Assembly (NCBI RefSeq): GCF_000344615.1
Contig: NZ_KB467824.1
Location: forward strand, 5,467,125 to 5,531,124
DNA length: 64,000 bases
Reading direction: 5' to 3'
Source of the DNA: Janthinobacterium sp. CG3
GTDB lineage: Bacteria > Pseudomonadota > Gammaproteobacteria > Burkholderiales > Burkholderiaceae_D
Shown here: positions 1-7,812 of the stretch, piece after piece
Layout of the letters: each line of letters opens with the position of its first letter
Position numbering within the stretch: position 1 is the first letter of the stretch
Made by a program: the position numbers and the translations under genes
Notes under the pieces: model-generated
The model's database searches: none
Told to the model about the DNA's origin: nothing
Seen by the model: the letters and a program-made list of their open reading frames with translations, nothing else

Positions 1-453
1 GCCCGCGGCGCCCGCCGCCTGCTGGAGATCGGCACCTCGAACGGTTATTCGACGCTGTGGCTGGCGCGCGCCACCGCCGCGCTCGGCGGCAGCGTCACCA
101 CGGTCGAGTATGCGGCGCATAAATTCGCGCTGGCTCAGGCCAATTTCGCCCGCGCCGGGCTGGGCGGGAGCATCCGGCCGCTGCTGGCCGACGCCGGCCG
201 GGTGCTGGCCGAGGCGGCCGACGGCGCCTACGATTTCATCTTCCTCGACGCCGAGCGCAGCCAGTACCAGGCCTGGTGGCCGCAGCTCGAACGCGTGCTG
301 TGCGCCGGCGGCGTGCTGGTGGTCGACAACGCCACCTCGCACTACGCCGAAATGGCCGCCTTCGTGCAGGCGATCGGCGCCGACGCCGGCTTCACCAGCT
401 GCCTGGTTCCGGTCGGTAAGGGCGAGTTCATCGCCGTCAAGGCCGGCGCATGA
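1..453 (+). CDS. O-methyltransferase, class I SAM-dependent (5' end outside window)
   Basis: The reading frame is open from base 1, so the N-terminus lies upstream of the window. The visible 150 residues hold the SAM-binding glycine motif LLEIGTSNGYS right at the start, an acidic residue ending strand 2 (TTVEY), the FIFLDAE strand and the VLVVDNATSH segment, the layout of small Rossmann-fold O-methyltransferases of the YrrM/caffeoyl-CoA type. The substrate is not visible. Its stop codon overlaps the start of the acetyltransferase gene (ATGA). A second copy, colinear over all 453 bases without indels and about 94 % identical by my count, lies at 1856-2308 but is disrupted. This copy keeps TGG at the codon that became a stop there, so it is the likely functional one. 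Confidence 0.85.
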   Translation, partial: ARGARRLLEIGTSNGYSTLWLARATAALGGSVTTVEYAAHKFALAQANFARAGLGGSIRPLLADAGRVLAEAADGAYDFIFLDAERSQYQAWWPQLERVLCAGGVLVVDNATSHYAEMAAFVQAIGADAGFTSCLVPVGKGEFIAVKAGA

Positions 454-953
454 CGGCGGCGCGGCGCGGCGCGCTAGCGTTCAGGGTCGGCGGCGCGGCC
501 GACATCGCCGCCTTGTGGGCGCTGCGCTCGGCGGCGCTGCGGCGCGGTTGCGCGTCGCACTATCCGCCGCGGGTCGTCGAACTCTGGTCGGCCTGCGCGC
601 CGCCGGACGGCTACGCCGGCCTGCTCGACGGCGGCGGCGCCGTGCTGGCGGAGTCGGAGCAAGGATTGCTGGGATACGCGGTCCTGGACCGCGCCAGCGG
701 CGAGGTCTGCGCCGTCTTCGTCGACCCCGACTGCGGCGGGCGCGGCGTCGGCAAGGCGCTGCTGCAAGCGCTGTGCGAACTGGCCTGCGCCGACGGCATC
801 GCCAGGCTGTACCTGTACGCGTCGCTGAACGCGGTCGACTTTTACCGCGCGGCCGGCTTCACGGCGATCCGCGACGAGCAGTACGCCCACCCCTGCGGCG
901 TCGCGCTCAGCTGCGTCTACATGGAGATGGCGCTGCTAATGCCGTTCAGTTAA
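450..953 (+). CDS. GNAT family N-acetyltransferase
   Basis: A 167-residue protein with the GNAT fold. The acetyl-CoA pyrophosphate loop is seen as VDPDCGGRGVGKALLQ (motif A, Q/R-x-x-G-x-G/A) around residues 90-106, followed by LYLYASLNAVDFYRAAGF, the usual motif B region with the catalytic-type tyrosine. The acceptor is unknown. It starts within the stop codon of the preceding methyltransferase, so the two are translationally coupled. The stop codon sits at the very edge of the IS4 remnant, and the last residues (MALLMPFS) may have been altered by that insertion. No copy of this gene follows the second methyltransferase. Confidence 0.85.
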   Translation: MTAARRGALAFRVGGAADIAALWALRSAALRRGCASHYPPRVVELWSACAPPDGYAGLLDGGGAVLAESEQGLLGYAVLDRASGEVCAVFVDPDCGGRGVGKALLQALCELACADGIARLYLYASLNAVDFYRAAGFTAIRDEQYAHPCGVALSCVYMEMALLMPFS

Positions 954-1687
954 GGATTTTCTTTGGTTGTCTTGGCCCATTTAGTTGTCTTGGTTGTCTC
1001 TGTTGTACTGGTTCCTTTTGTTGTCTTATAAGGACAGCGCTGTGGTTTTGACTTGACAGTGCGAGCGAACTTTCGATCGGGCCGTGGCGGGTCATGCAGA
1101 AGGACCAAACGCTGCCGCAGGCGTTGCAATAACGCCGGCATTTTGCCTTGCGCCTTTGTAATTGCTAGCCAGCGCGGCTCATACTGGAAACCATGGGATG
1201 CTCGGATGAAGCTAATGTCCGTCGGTTCGCAATTGGCCTCCAGCGCGGCTTTTGCCATTTCTGTGCGCAGCAAGTTGTAGGCGATAAGCAAGCCCCAAAT
1301 CTCCTGGTTGATCCCCTGCTTGGTTCTGCTGCGCAAAGTGTGCTTCATCCCGATCATCGATTGCTTGATTTCCAGATAGCTCGTTTCAAGGTGCCAGCGC
1401 CGGGCGTAGCATGCAACCAGTTCTGCCGCGGGGAACAGCAGGCGCTCATTGAGCGACGTCAGCAGCGTGGAAACGCGTCCCTTGGCATCAATGGTTCTGA
1501 TGGCGCGCGCTTGCCAAGTCTTGGGCAGGCTGGGGTCGAGTTTGCGGGCTTCCGCCGAAACCTTCATCCGTACCAGCGCGTCAGCGTCGCTTTCCTCGAG
1601 TACCGTCCACTTGGTAGTGCTCTTGGCGGGTATCAGGAAGTGCCGGTTTTTTCTACGGGTACTCAAGCCGACCAGGATTTCCGCGCT
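950..1687 (-). pseudogene. IS4-family transposase, N-terminally truncated remnant
   Basis: The minus-strand frame encodes the C-terminal half of an IS4-family DDE transposase. The signature Y-(2)-R-(3)-E-(6)-K is intact as YARRWHLETSYLEIK, followed by the family-typical GMKHTLRSRTKQGINQEIWG and an AYNLLR segment. The frame is closed upstream by an in-frame TAG at 1688-1690, and the N-terminal part with the first two catalytic aspartates is missing (about 240 residues remain; full-length members run near 400-450). The element is therefore dead. The C-terminus is unusual: a run of TTK-like repeats encoded by degenerate CAAGACAAC units. The region is visibly less GC-rich than its neighbours. Terminal inverted repeats and target duplications could not be recognised. 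Confidence 0.8.
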
Positions 1688-1720
1688 CTATTTTATCCAA
1701 CGTCGACACGGAGCGAGGAC

Positions 1721-2308
1721 ATGACCGCATTGAACGCGCTGCTGCGCGAACTGGAAGCGTTTGGCGAAGACAACGACCACAGCCACGCGCAACGCGAGCG
1801 CAGAATGCTCAACATCACGCGCGACACCGGCGAACTGCTGGCGGTGCTGGTGCAGGCCCGCGGCGTCCGCCGCCTGCTGGAAATCGGCACCGCGAACGGT
1901 TATTCGACGCAGTGGCTGGCGCGCGCCACCGCCGCGCTCGGCGGCAGCGTCACCACGGTCGAGTATGCGGCGCATAAATTCGCGCTGGCGCAGGCCAATT
2001 TCGCCCGCGCCGGGTCGGGCGCGAGCATCCGGGCGCTGCTGGCCGACGCCGGCCGGGTGCTGGCCGAGGCCGCCGACGGCTCCTACGATTTCATCTTCCT
2101 CGATTCCGAGCGCAGCCAGTACCAGGCTTGGTGACCGCAGCTCGAGCGCGTGCTGCGCGCCGGCGGCGTGCTGGTGGTCGACAACGCCACCTCGCACTAC
2201 GCCGAAATGGCCGCCTTCGTGGAGGCGATCGGCGCCGACGCCGGCTTCACCTGCTGCCTGGTCCCGGTCGGCAAGGGCGAGTTCATCGCCGTTAAGGCGT
2301 CCGCTTGA
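1721..2308 (+). pseudogene. O-methyltransferase, second copy, broken by a nonsense codon
   Basis: ATG at 1721 follows a purine-rich site (GGAGCGAGG) and opens a 195-codon gene of the same family as the gene at the window start. Codon 138 is TGA (2132-2134) where the first copy has TGG: the context reads QYQAW-stop here and QYQAWW there. The frame then continues without indels to the normal stop at 2306-2308, so a single G-to-A change explains the break. The truncated product would keep the SAM motif (LLEIGTANGYS) but lose the last third of the fold. The first 45 residues, which are outside the window for copy one, are seen only here. Readthrough or a sequencing error cannot be excluded. Confidence 0.8.
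1856..2308 (+). repeat. Direct repeat of window bases 1-453
   Basis: The two segments align base for base with roughly 27 substitutions and no gaps. The repeat unit presumably extends further left in the first copy, beyond the window. The GNAT gene and the IS4 remnant lie between the two copies. Confidence 0.85.
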
Positions 2309-2335
2309 CGGTAAGCCTTGATCGGCGTGGCAAGG

Positions 2336-3469
2336 TTACGCCTTGCCACCCCCGCATGGCGCCGCCGCAAGCATCCTCGCGGCGACCAGGAAGTCGCTCC
2401 AACGGACCCAGCGCAGGTCGGCATCCAGCGCGGTGCCGGGCGGTACCTCACGCTTATGCGCAATGACCATGTGGCGTTTGGGCACGACCAGTAGATATTG
2501 CCCGAAATGGCCTCTAGCCGTGTAGGCGCCTTGCAGGACAGACCCTTCCGGCTCTTCCAACGTCCACCAGAGATAAGAATATCCGAGCCCGTGCCTGGTT
2601 TCGCTGGCCGGGTGCATGTCCGCCGAAGGTGTGACGCTGCGGCTGATTTTCGCCACCCAGTCGGCGGGAATGATTTGCTTGCCGCGCCACTGGCCGTGCT
2701 CAAGCATCAGGTAGCCCAGCCGCGCCAGATCCCTCGCCGACAGGTAAAAGGTGTAGGCCATGTGTTCGGAGCGGCTATGATCGCCCCCCCTCCTGTGTTT
2801 TTTCAGGTTGAAGTCTTCAAGCTGCAACGGTCCGGCCAAATCGTCGGCAAACGCCTGATATATATTTTTCTGCGTCAGCATCTCAAATGCGCTGCCTGCC
2901 GCGTTGAAATCCCAATTGTTATAGAGAAAATATGCGCCCGGCACTTGTGAACCGCGCGGCGGTGCAAAGGCGAGCTTGTCACCGCCGTTCGCGGCAGGGT
3001 GATACACGCCAGAACGTGCGCTGAGCAAATCGTGCAAGCGGGCTTGCCGTTCAATCGGTAGTAGGCCGCCGACGTCGTCGATACCGATATCGGCCATGGT
3101 TTTGTCCAAATCGACGTTGCCGTTCTCGACATACTTGCCAAACATCATGGCGAGTACGCTTTTTCGCGCCGATGCGATATGGTGCTTGGTGGAATCGACC
3201 GCGCCATAACTGAACAGGGTGCGGCCATCTTGTACCGCGACGAGTGCGGTCGTGGCCTGCGTTGTTAAATAGCTGCGAGTTGCGTCCAACTCTTTACTGC
3301 ATTTTGCATCCAGGCTAGTCGTCGGGATGGTTTGCCACGACTTGCCGGGATAGACCGCATTGCCGCTTGGGGCATCCATTGCCGCCGAAGTGCAGGCGGA
3401 CAAGCCAAACCATACCGGGACGATGACAAACGCTTGGAGGAGCCAGGTTCTTTTTTGAGGTACTTGCAT
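2336..3469 (-). CDS. Serine hydrolase, beta-lactamase/class C-like lipoprotein
   Basis: A 377-residue exported protein. The ATG at 3469 is preferred over an in-frame TTG at 3481 because GGAA lies about 8 bases before it. The N-terminus has positive residues, a hydrophobic stretch and a lipobox (GLSAC, Cys26), so it should be a lipoprotein. The catalytic Ser-x-x-Lys is SARK at residues 100-103 (IASARKSVLAMMFGKYV), as in class C beta-lactamases and the DD-peptidase/esterase relatives. The C-terminal half has the family's RGHFGQYLLVVP strand. The substrate cannot be told: this family holds esterases and peptidases more often than true antibiotic-hydrolysing enzymes. It stands alone, convergent with the methyltransferase pseudogene. 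Confidence 0.82.
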   Translation of the reverse strand: MQVPQKRTWLLQAFVIVPVWFGLSACTSAAMDAPSGNAVYPGKSWQTIPTTSLDAKCSKELDATRSYLTTQATTALVAVQDGRTLFSYGAVDSTKHHIASARKSVLAMMFGKYVENGNVDLDKTMADIGIDDVGGLLPIERQARLHDLLSARSGVYHPAANGGDKLAFAPPRGSQVPGAYFLYNNWDFNAAGSAFEMLTQKNIYQAFADDLAGPLQLEDFNLKKHRRGGDHSRSEHMAYTFYLSARDLARLGYLMLEHGQWRGKQIIPADWVAKISRSVTPSADMHPASETRHGLGYSYLWWTLEEPEGSVLQGAYTARGHFGQYLLVVPKRHMVIAHKREVPPGTALDADLRWVRWSDFLVAARMLAAAPCGGGKA

Positions 3470-3544
3470 CGGGTATTCCAAAAAATAAGGGCGGTCAGTT
3501 GGGGAAAGAAGGGCGCGGCGTTCAAGGTGCCAGCCCCGGCGGCC

Positions 3545-4438
3545 TCACGCCGGCGGGCCCAGGTGTTCGCGCGCCAGCGCCCGCAGCAGCGGCGTGGCCG
3601 GGTGCGCGTCGGCCGGCGTGGCCAGGCCGACGCCGAGCGCCAGTTCGCCGCCCTCGGCCAGGCTGCGGTAGCACACGCCGTCCAGGCGCAGCGCCTTGAA
3701 CGACTCGGCCAGCAGCGCCACGCCCTTGCCGCTGGCGACGTCGCCGAGCAGCACGTGGTGGTCGAGCGGCTCGCGCAGGAAGCTCGGGGCGAAGCCGTGG
3801 CGGGCGAACACCGCGTGGCAGTGGTCGAAGAAGGCCGGCTGGCGCGCCCGCTCGAACCAGTACACCGCTTCGCCGCCCAGGTCGGCCAGCGCCAGCGTGC
3901 GCCGGCGCGCCAGCCGGTGCCCGCTGTGCAGCGCGACGACGATAGGCTGCGCCCCCAGCGGCTGCAGTGCCAGCTCGAAGGTTTGGCTCGGCAGCGCGAC
4001 GATGGCCGCGTCCAGGCGGCCGGCGCGCAGCGCCGCCACCAGCCGCGGCGACGGCGCGAACGTCAATTCCAGCGCGCTGTGGCCCAGCGCCGCCGCCAGC
4101 GCCGCGCGCAGCGGACCGAACATGCCCGCTTCGACCGAACTGGTCAACCCGAGCCGCAGGCCGGCCGGCGCCGGGTCGCGCAGTATCGAACGTTCGGCCC
4201 GCTCCAGCAGCGCCAGGATCTGCCGCGCCTGCGGCAGCAGCTGGCGCGCCGCCTCGGTCAGCGCCACGCCCTGGGTGTCGCGCTCGAACAGGCGCACGCC
4301 AAGGCGCTGTTCCAGCGCCTTGATGGCGCGCGACAGCGGCGGCTGGGTCATGTGCAATTGCTGCGCGGCCTGGCGGAAGTTCAGGCACAGCGCCACGGCG
4401 ACGAACATCTGCAATCCATTGGTGTCGAGTTTTCTCAT
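3545..4438 (-). CDS. LysR-family transcriptional regulator
   Basis: A 297-residue protein with an N-terminal winged helix-turn-helix (residues 5-64; FRQAAQQLHMTQPPLSRAIK is the LysR recognition region) and a C-terminal periplasmic-binding-type effector domain (from about residue 92). It is divergently transcribed from the aldo-keto reductase gene 87 bases away, the classic arrangement in which a LysR protein controls its neighbour and itself. An inverted repeat of the T-N11-A type overlaps its own start codon. The effector is unknown. The predicted ligand pocket cannot be read from sequence alone. Confidence 0.9.
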   Translation of the reverse strand: MRKLDTNGLQMFVAVALCLNFRQAAQQLHMTQPPLSRAIKALEQRLGVRLFERDTQGVALTEAARQLLPQARQILALLERAERSILRDPAPAGLRLGLTSSVEAGMFGPLRAALAAALGHSALELTFAPSPRLVAALRAGRLDAAIVALPSQTFELALQPLGAQPIVVALHSGHRLARRRTLALADLGGEAVYWFERARQPAFFDHCHAVFARHGFAPSFLREPLDHHVLLGDVASGKGVALLAESFKALRLDGVCYRSLAEGGELALGVGLATPADAHPATPLLRALAREHLGPPA

Positions 4439-4451
4439 ACCTTATAGGTAT
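4437..4451. promoter_or_regulatory. Candidate LysR-type operator
   Basis: ATACC-TTATA-GGTAT is an inverted repeat of two 5-base arms around 5 bases and fits the T-N11-A pattern of LysR sites. It lies in the divergent LysR/aldo-keto reductase intergenic region and overlaps the regulator's start codon (4436-4438), which would suit autorepression. Confidence 0.55.
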
Positions 4452-4525
4452 CACGAAATGGCGCATTCCACAAGCCGGGCGCGGCGCCTAGACTGGCGTT
4501 TCGACTTCATTGAAAGGAACACTTC

Positions 4526-5503
4526 ATGCAACAACGCATACTGGGTAACAGCGGCATCGCCGTGTCGGCGCTGGGGTTGGGCTGCATGGGCATGTCCGAG
4601 TTTTACGGCGCGACCGACGAGGCGCAGTCGCTGGAAACGCTGGCGGCGGCGCACGACGCCGGCGTGACGCTGTTCGACACGGCCGACACCTACGGCTTCG
4701 GCGCCAACGAGGAATTGCTCGGGCGCTTCCTGAAGGGGCGCCGCGGCCGGGCCGTCGTCGCCACCAAGGCCGGGCTGGTGCGGGCGGCCGGCGCCTACCA
4801 GCGCCGCGTCGACAATTCGCCGGCCTACCTGCGCAGCGCCTGCGAAGCCTCGCTCAAGCGCCTCGGCGTCGAGGCCATCGACCTGTATTATCTGCACCGG
4901 CTGAACCTGGAGACGCCGCTGGAGGAGTCGCTGGGCGCGCTGGCGCGGCTGGTGCGCGAGGGCAAGGTGCGGGCCATCGGCCTGAGCGAGGTCTCGCCGG
5001 CGACGCTGCGGCGCGCCGCGGCGATCCACCCGATCGCCGCGGTGCAGAGCGAGTATTCGCTGTGGACGCGCGAGCCGGAGCAGGGCGTGCTGCAAGCCTG
5101 CCGCGAGGTCGGCGCCGCCTTCGTGCCGTACAGCCCGCTGGGCCGCGGCTTCCTGACGGGCGTGGCGGCGCCCGGCGCGGCGGCGGATTTCCGCGGCCAA
5201 CTGCCGCGCTTTTCGGGCGAAAACGGCGTCCGCAACCAGGCCATCGCCGACACCGTCAAGGCGATCGCGCTGGAACAGGGTTGCAGCCCGGCGCAACTGG
5301 CGCTGGCCTGGCTGCTGGCGCAGGGCGACGACATCGTGCCGATTCCCGGCACCAAACGGCTCGGCTACCTGCGCGAGAACCTCGGCGCGCTGCAGGTGCG
5401 CCTGGACCGGGCCGAGCTGGCGCGCATCGGCGCCGCGTTGCCGCTGGGCATGGCGGCCGGCGCCCGCTACACCGAGGAGGGCATGAAGGGCCTCGACGCC
5501 TGA
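4526..5503 (+). CDS. Aldo/keto reductase
   Basis: A 325-residue NADPH-dependent oxidoreductase of the aldo-keto reductase superfamily, closest in pattern to AKR13-type proteins (opening QRILGNSGIAVSALGLGCMG). The catalytic tetrad is visible: Asp and Tyr in TLFDTADTYGFG, Lys in VVATKAGL and His in DLYYLHRLN. The C-terminal cofactor segment reads IVPIPGTKRLGYLREN. A GAAAGGA ribosome site lies 8 bases before the ATG. The physiological carbonyl substrate is unknown. The divergent LysR gene probably regulates it. Confidence 0.9.
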   Translation: MQQRILGNSGIAVSALGLGCMGMSEFYGATDEAQSLETLAAAHDAGVTLFDTADTYGFGANEELLGRFLKGRRGRAVVATKAGLVRAAGAYQRRVDNSPAYLRSACEASLKRLGVEAIDLYYLHRLNLETPLEESLGALARLVREGKVRAIGLSEVSPATLRRAAAIHPIAAVQSEYSLWTREPEQGVLQACREVGAAFVPYSPLGRGFLTGVAAPGAAADFRGQLPRFSGENGVRNQAIADTVKAIALEQGCSPAQLALAWLLAQGDDIVPIPGTKRLGYLRENLGALQVRLDRAELARIGAALPLGMAAGARYTEEGMKGLDA

Positions 5504-5603
5504 GCGGGCGCGCCGGCCGGCGCGCTTTGCGCTTCTATCGTGTGCGAAAGACAATACGAAAGCTGGTAGCATCTGTCCGTACATGGATGGAGCGGGAGTG
5601 GCG

Positions 5604-6419
5604 GTGGACAAGGTGTTCGACATCGAGCTGAAATTATTGCTGGAGGGGATATTGCTGAAGTATCAGCACGACTTCCGCGATTACTCGGTCGCGTCCCTGC
5701 GCCGGCGCGTCCGCCAGGCGATGACGCGGTTTTCCTGCCAGACGGTGTCGCAGCTGCAGGACCGCGTACTGCACGAGCCGGCCGTGTTCGCCCAGATGCT
5801 GCAATACTTTACCGTGCAGGTCAGCGAGATGTTCCGCGACCCGGCGTATTTCCGCGCGCTGCGCGAGCAGGTCGTGCCGGTGCTGCGGACCTATCCGTCG
5901 ATCAAGATCTGGGTGGCCGGCTGCAGCAGCGGCGAGGAAGCCTGGTCGCTGGCGATCCTGCTGCAGGAGGAGGGCCTGCTCGAGCGCAGCATGATTTACG
6001 CCACCGACATCAACGTCGACGCGCTCGCCGTCGCCGAGTCCGGCATCTACCCGATCGAGCGCATCGCCCGCTTCAGCGACAACTACCGCCTGGCCGGCGG
6101 GCGCGGCTCGCTGTCGGACTATTACACGGCGGCCTACAAGGGCGCCGTCTTCGAGCGCCGGCTGCGCAAGCAATTCGTCTTCGCCGACCACAGCCTGGCC
6201 ACCGACAGCGTGTTTTCGGAGGTGCACCTGGTGTCGTGCCGCAACGTGATGATCTACTTCAACCGCGCCCTGCAAGGTCGCGCCACCGGCCTGTTCCACG
6301 AGGCCCTGGTCAAGCGCGGCTTCCTCGGCCTGGGCATGCGCGAGAGCCTGCGCTTCGGCGAGCACGCCGGGGCCTTCCGCGAAGTCGCGCCGGCCGCCAA
6401 AATCTACCAGCGGATCTGA
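5604..6419 (+). CDS. CheR-type protein-glutamate O-methyltransferase
   Basis: The protein has the CheR layout: an N-terminal helical domain (IELKLLLEGILLKYQHDF), then a SAM-dependent methyltransferase with VAGCSSGEEAWSLA, YATDINVDALAVAE and SCRNVMIYFN. GTG at 5604 is chosen because GGGAG lies just before it; an ATG at 5583 would add seven residues but has no ribosome site. It is followed after one base by a cheB remnant and then by two sensor kinase genes, so it belongs to a CheR-CheB-hybrid kinase signalling cluster rather than a flagellar chemotaxis operon; no chemoreceptor gene is nearby. It may methylate a partner within this pathway. Confidence 0.85.
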   Translation: MDKVFDIELKLLLEGILLKYQHDFRDYSVASLRRRVRQAMTRFSCQTVSQLQDRVLHEPAVFAQMLQYFTVQVSEMFRDPAYFRALREQVVPVLRTYPSIKIWVAGCSSGEEAWSLAILLQEEGLLERSMIYATDINVDALAVAESGIYPIERIARFSDNYRLAGGRGSLSDYYTAAYKGAVFERRLRKQFVFADHSLATDSVFSEVHLVSCRNVMIYFNRALQGRATGLFHEALVKRGFLGLGMRESLRFGEHAGAFREVAPAAKIYQRI

Positions 6420-6420
6420 C

Positions 6421-6666
6421 ATGGACGCACTGCCGCCGCGCGAAGTCGAGGACAAGCAAGCGCTTGCCAACGGAACCGCGTATTTCGCCGCGCCCGATTA
6501 TCATGTGCTGTTCGAGTCCGAGCGCAGCGTCGCGCTGTCGCGGGACCAGGCCGTCAACTTCTCGCGCCCGTCGATCGACGCCGCGCCCGGCATCGAACAG
6601 ATCGCGGCGGGCCCGGCCCGCCTGGGCAGCCCAACCAATAATACAACCGGCGCCGGCGCGCGCTAA
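6421..6666 (+). pseudogene. cheB methylesterase remnant with internal deletions
   Basis: The 81-residue frame matches only one stretch of the CheB methylesterase domain: EDKQALANGTAYFAAPDYHV followed by ALSRDQAVNFSRPSID. In full CheB proteins this stretch is preceded by the GASAGG region with the catalytic serine and followed by the region with the catalytic aspartate (LTGMGxDG). Both are absent. The N-terminus starts abruptly one base after the cheR stop, and after SRPSID the sequence runs into an unrelated or C-terminal tail ending at 6666. At least two deletions, each leaving an open frame, seem needed. If translated it cannot be a methylesterase, but it could still act as a small structural partner. 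Confidence 0.7.
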
Positions 6667-6675
6667 AAGACGACC

Positions 6676-7812
6676 GTGACCCCGACCATCTCCATCCTCG
6701 TCGTCGACGACATCGAACAAAACCTGGTCGCCGCCGAGGCGCTGCTGGCGCGTCCCGGCATGACCATCCTGAAGGCGGCCTCCGGCGCCGCCGCGCTGGA
6801 ACTGCTGCTGGTGCACGAGGTCGCGCTGGCGCTGATCGACGTGCAGATGCCGCAGATGGACGGCTTCGAACTGGCCGAGCTGATCCGCGGCAGCGAGCGC
6901 ACCCGCGCCATTCCGCTGATTTTCCTCACCGCCGCCACGCGCGAGCCCAGCTACAGCTTCCGCGGCTACGAAGCGGGCGCCGTCGACTTTCTGTTCAAAC
7001 CGGTCGACGCCAAGGCCCTGGTCAGCAAGGTCAAGGTCTTCGTCGAGCTGCACCAGCAAAAAAAACAGCTGTCGAGCCAGCTCGAGGAGCTCAAGCACGC
7101 GCTGCGCCTCAATGAAATGTTTACCGCCGTGCTGGGGCACGACTTGCGCACCCCGCTGTCGGTGGTGATGAACGGCGCCATGCTGCTGCCCTTGATGAGC
7201 GAGCAGCCGAAGGTGGTCATGACGGCGCAGCGCATCCAGAGCAGCGCCAAGCGCATGGCGCAGATGGTCGACCAGTTGCTCGACCTGGCGCGCACCCGCT
7301 CCGGCGCGCTGCAACTGCGTCCGGCGCGCGACGACTACGCGCGCATCTGCGGCGCCATCGCCGACGAATTCGCCGGCCCCGGGCAAGCGGCGCGCATCGC
7401 CATCGCGTCCAGCGGCGACACCTGCGGCGTGGTCGACGTCGGCATTTTCTCGCAGGTGCTGTCGAACCTGCTGAGCAACGCGCTGAACCACGGCGACGGC
7501 GGCGAAACGGTGCATTTGGGCGTAGACGGCGGCGCCGCCGACGCCGTCAGGGTCAGCGTGCGCAACCGCGGCGCCATCGCGCCGCAACTGCTGCCGCATA
7601 TTTTCGAGCCGTTCCAGCAGGGCAGCGAAAGCCGCAAGAGCGCCCAAGGCCTGGGCCTGGGGTTGTACGCGGTGCGCATGTTCGTGCAGGCCCACGGCGG
7701 CGCGGTGGCGGTCGCCTCCGACGAGCGCGACGGCACCGTCTTCACCGTCACCATGCCGCGCCACGGCCCGGCGCCGCAGGACCGGCAGCACCAGTTGGAC
7801 GGTTGCGCATGA
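6676..7812 (+). CDS. Receiver domain-histidine kinase (response regulator/sensor kinase fusion)
   Basis: A 378-residue cytoplasmic protein with a GTG start. Domains in order: receiver (residues about 5-122, phospho-acceptor Asp55 in LIDVQMPQMDG), a short linker helix, HisKA with His155 in VLGHDLRTPLS, and a HATPase domain (N box SNLLSNALNHG, G boxes IFEPFQQGSE and QGLGLGLYAV). There is no membrane segment. The receiver ahead of the kinase suggests it is switched by another kinase, most likely the large hybrid kinase encoded next, whose start overlaps its stop codon (ATGA). This fits a phosphorelay built from the two genes and CheR. Confidence 0.88.
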   Translation: MTPTISILVVDDIEQNLVAAEALLARPGMTILKAASGAAALELLLVHEVALALIDVQMPQMDGFELAELIRGSERTRAIPLIFLTAATREPSYSFRGYEAGAVDFLFKPVDAKALVSKVKVFVELHQQKKQLSSQLEELKHALRLNEMFTAVLGHDLRTPLSVVMNGAMLLPLMSEQPKVVMTAQRIQSSAKRMAQMVDQLLDLARTRSGALQLRPARDDYARICGAIADEFAGPGQAARIAIASSGDTCGVVDVGIFSQVLSNLLSNALNHGDGGETVHLGVDGGAADAVRVSVRNRGAIAPQLLPHIFEPFQQGSESRKSAQGLGLGLYAVRMFVQAHGGAVAVASDERDGTVFTVTMPRHGPAPQDRQHQLDGCA

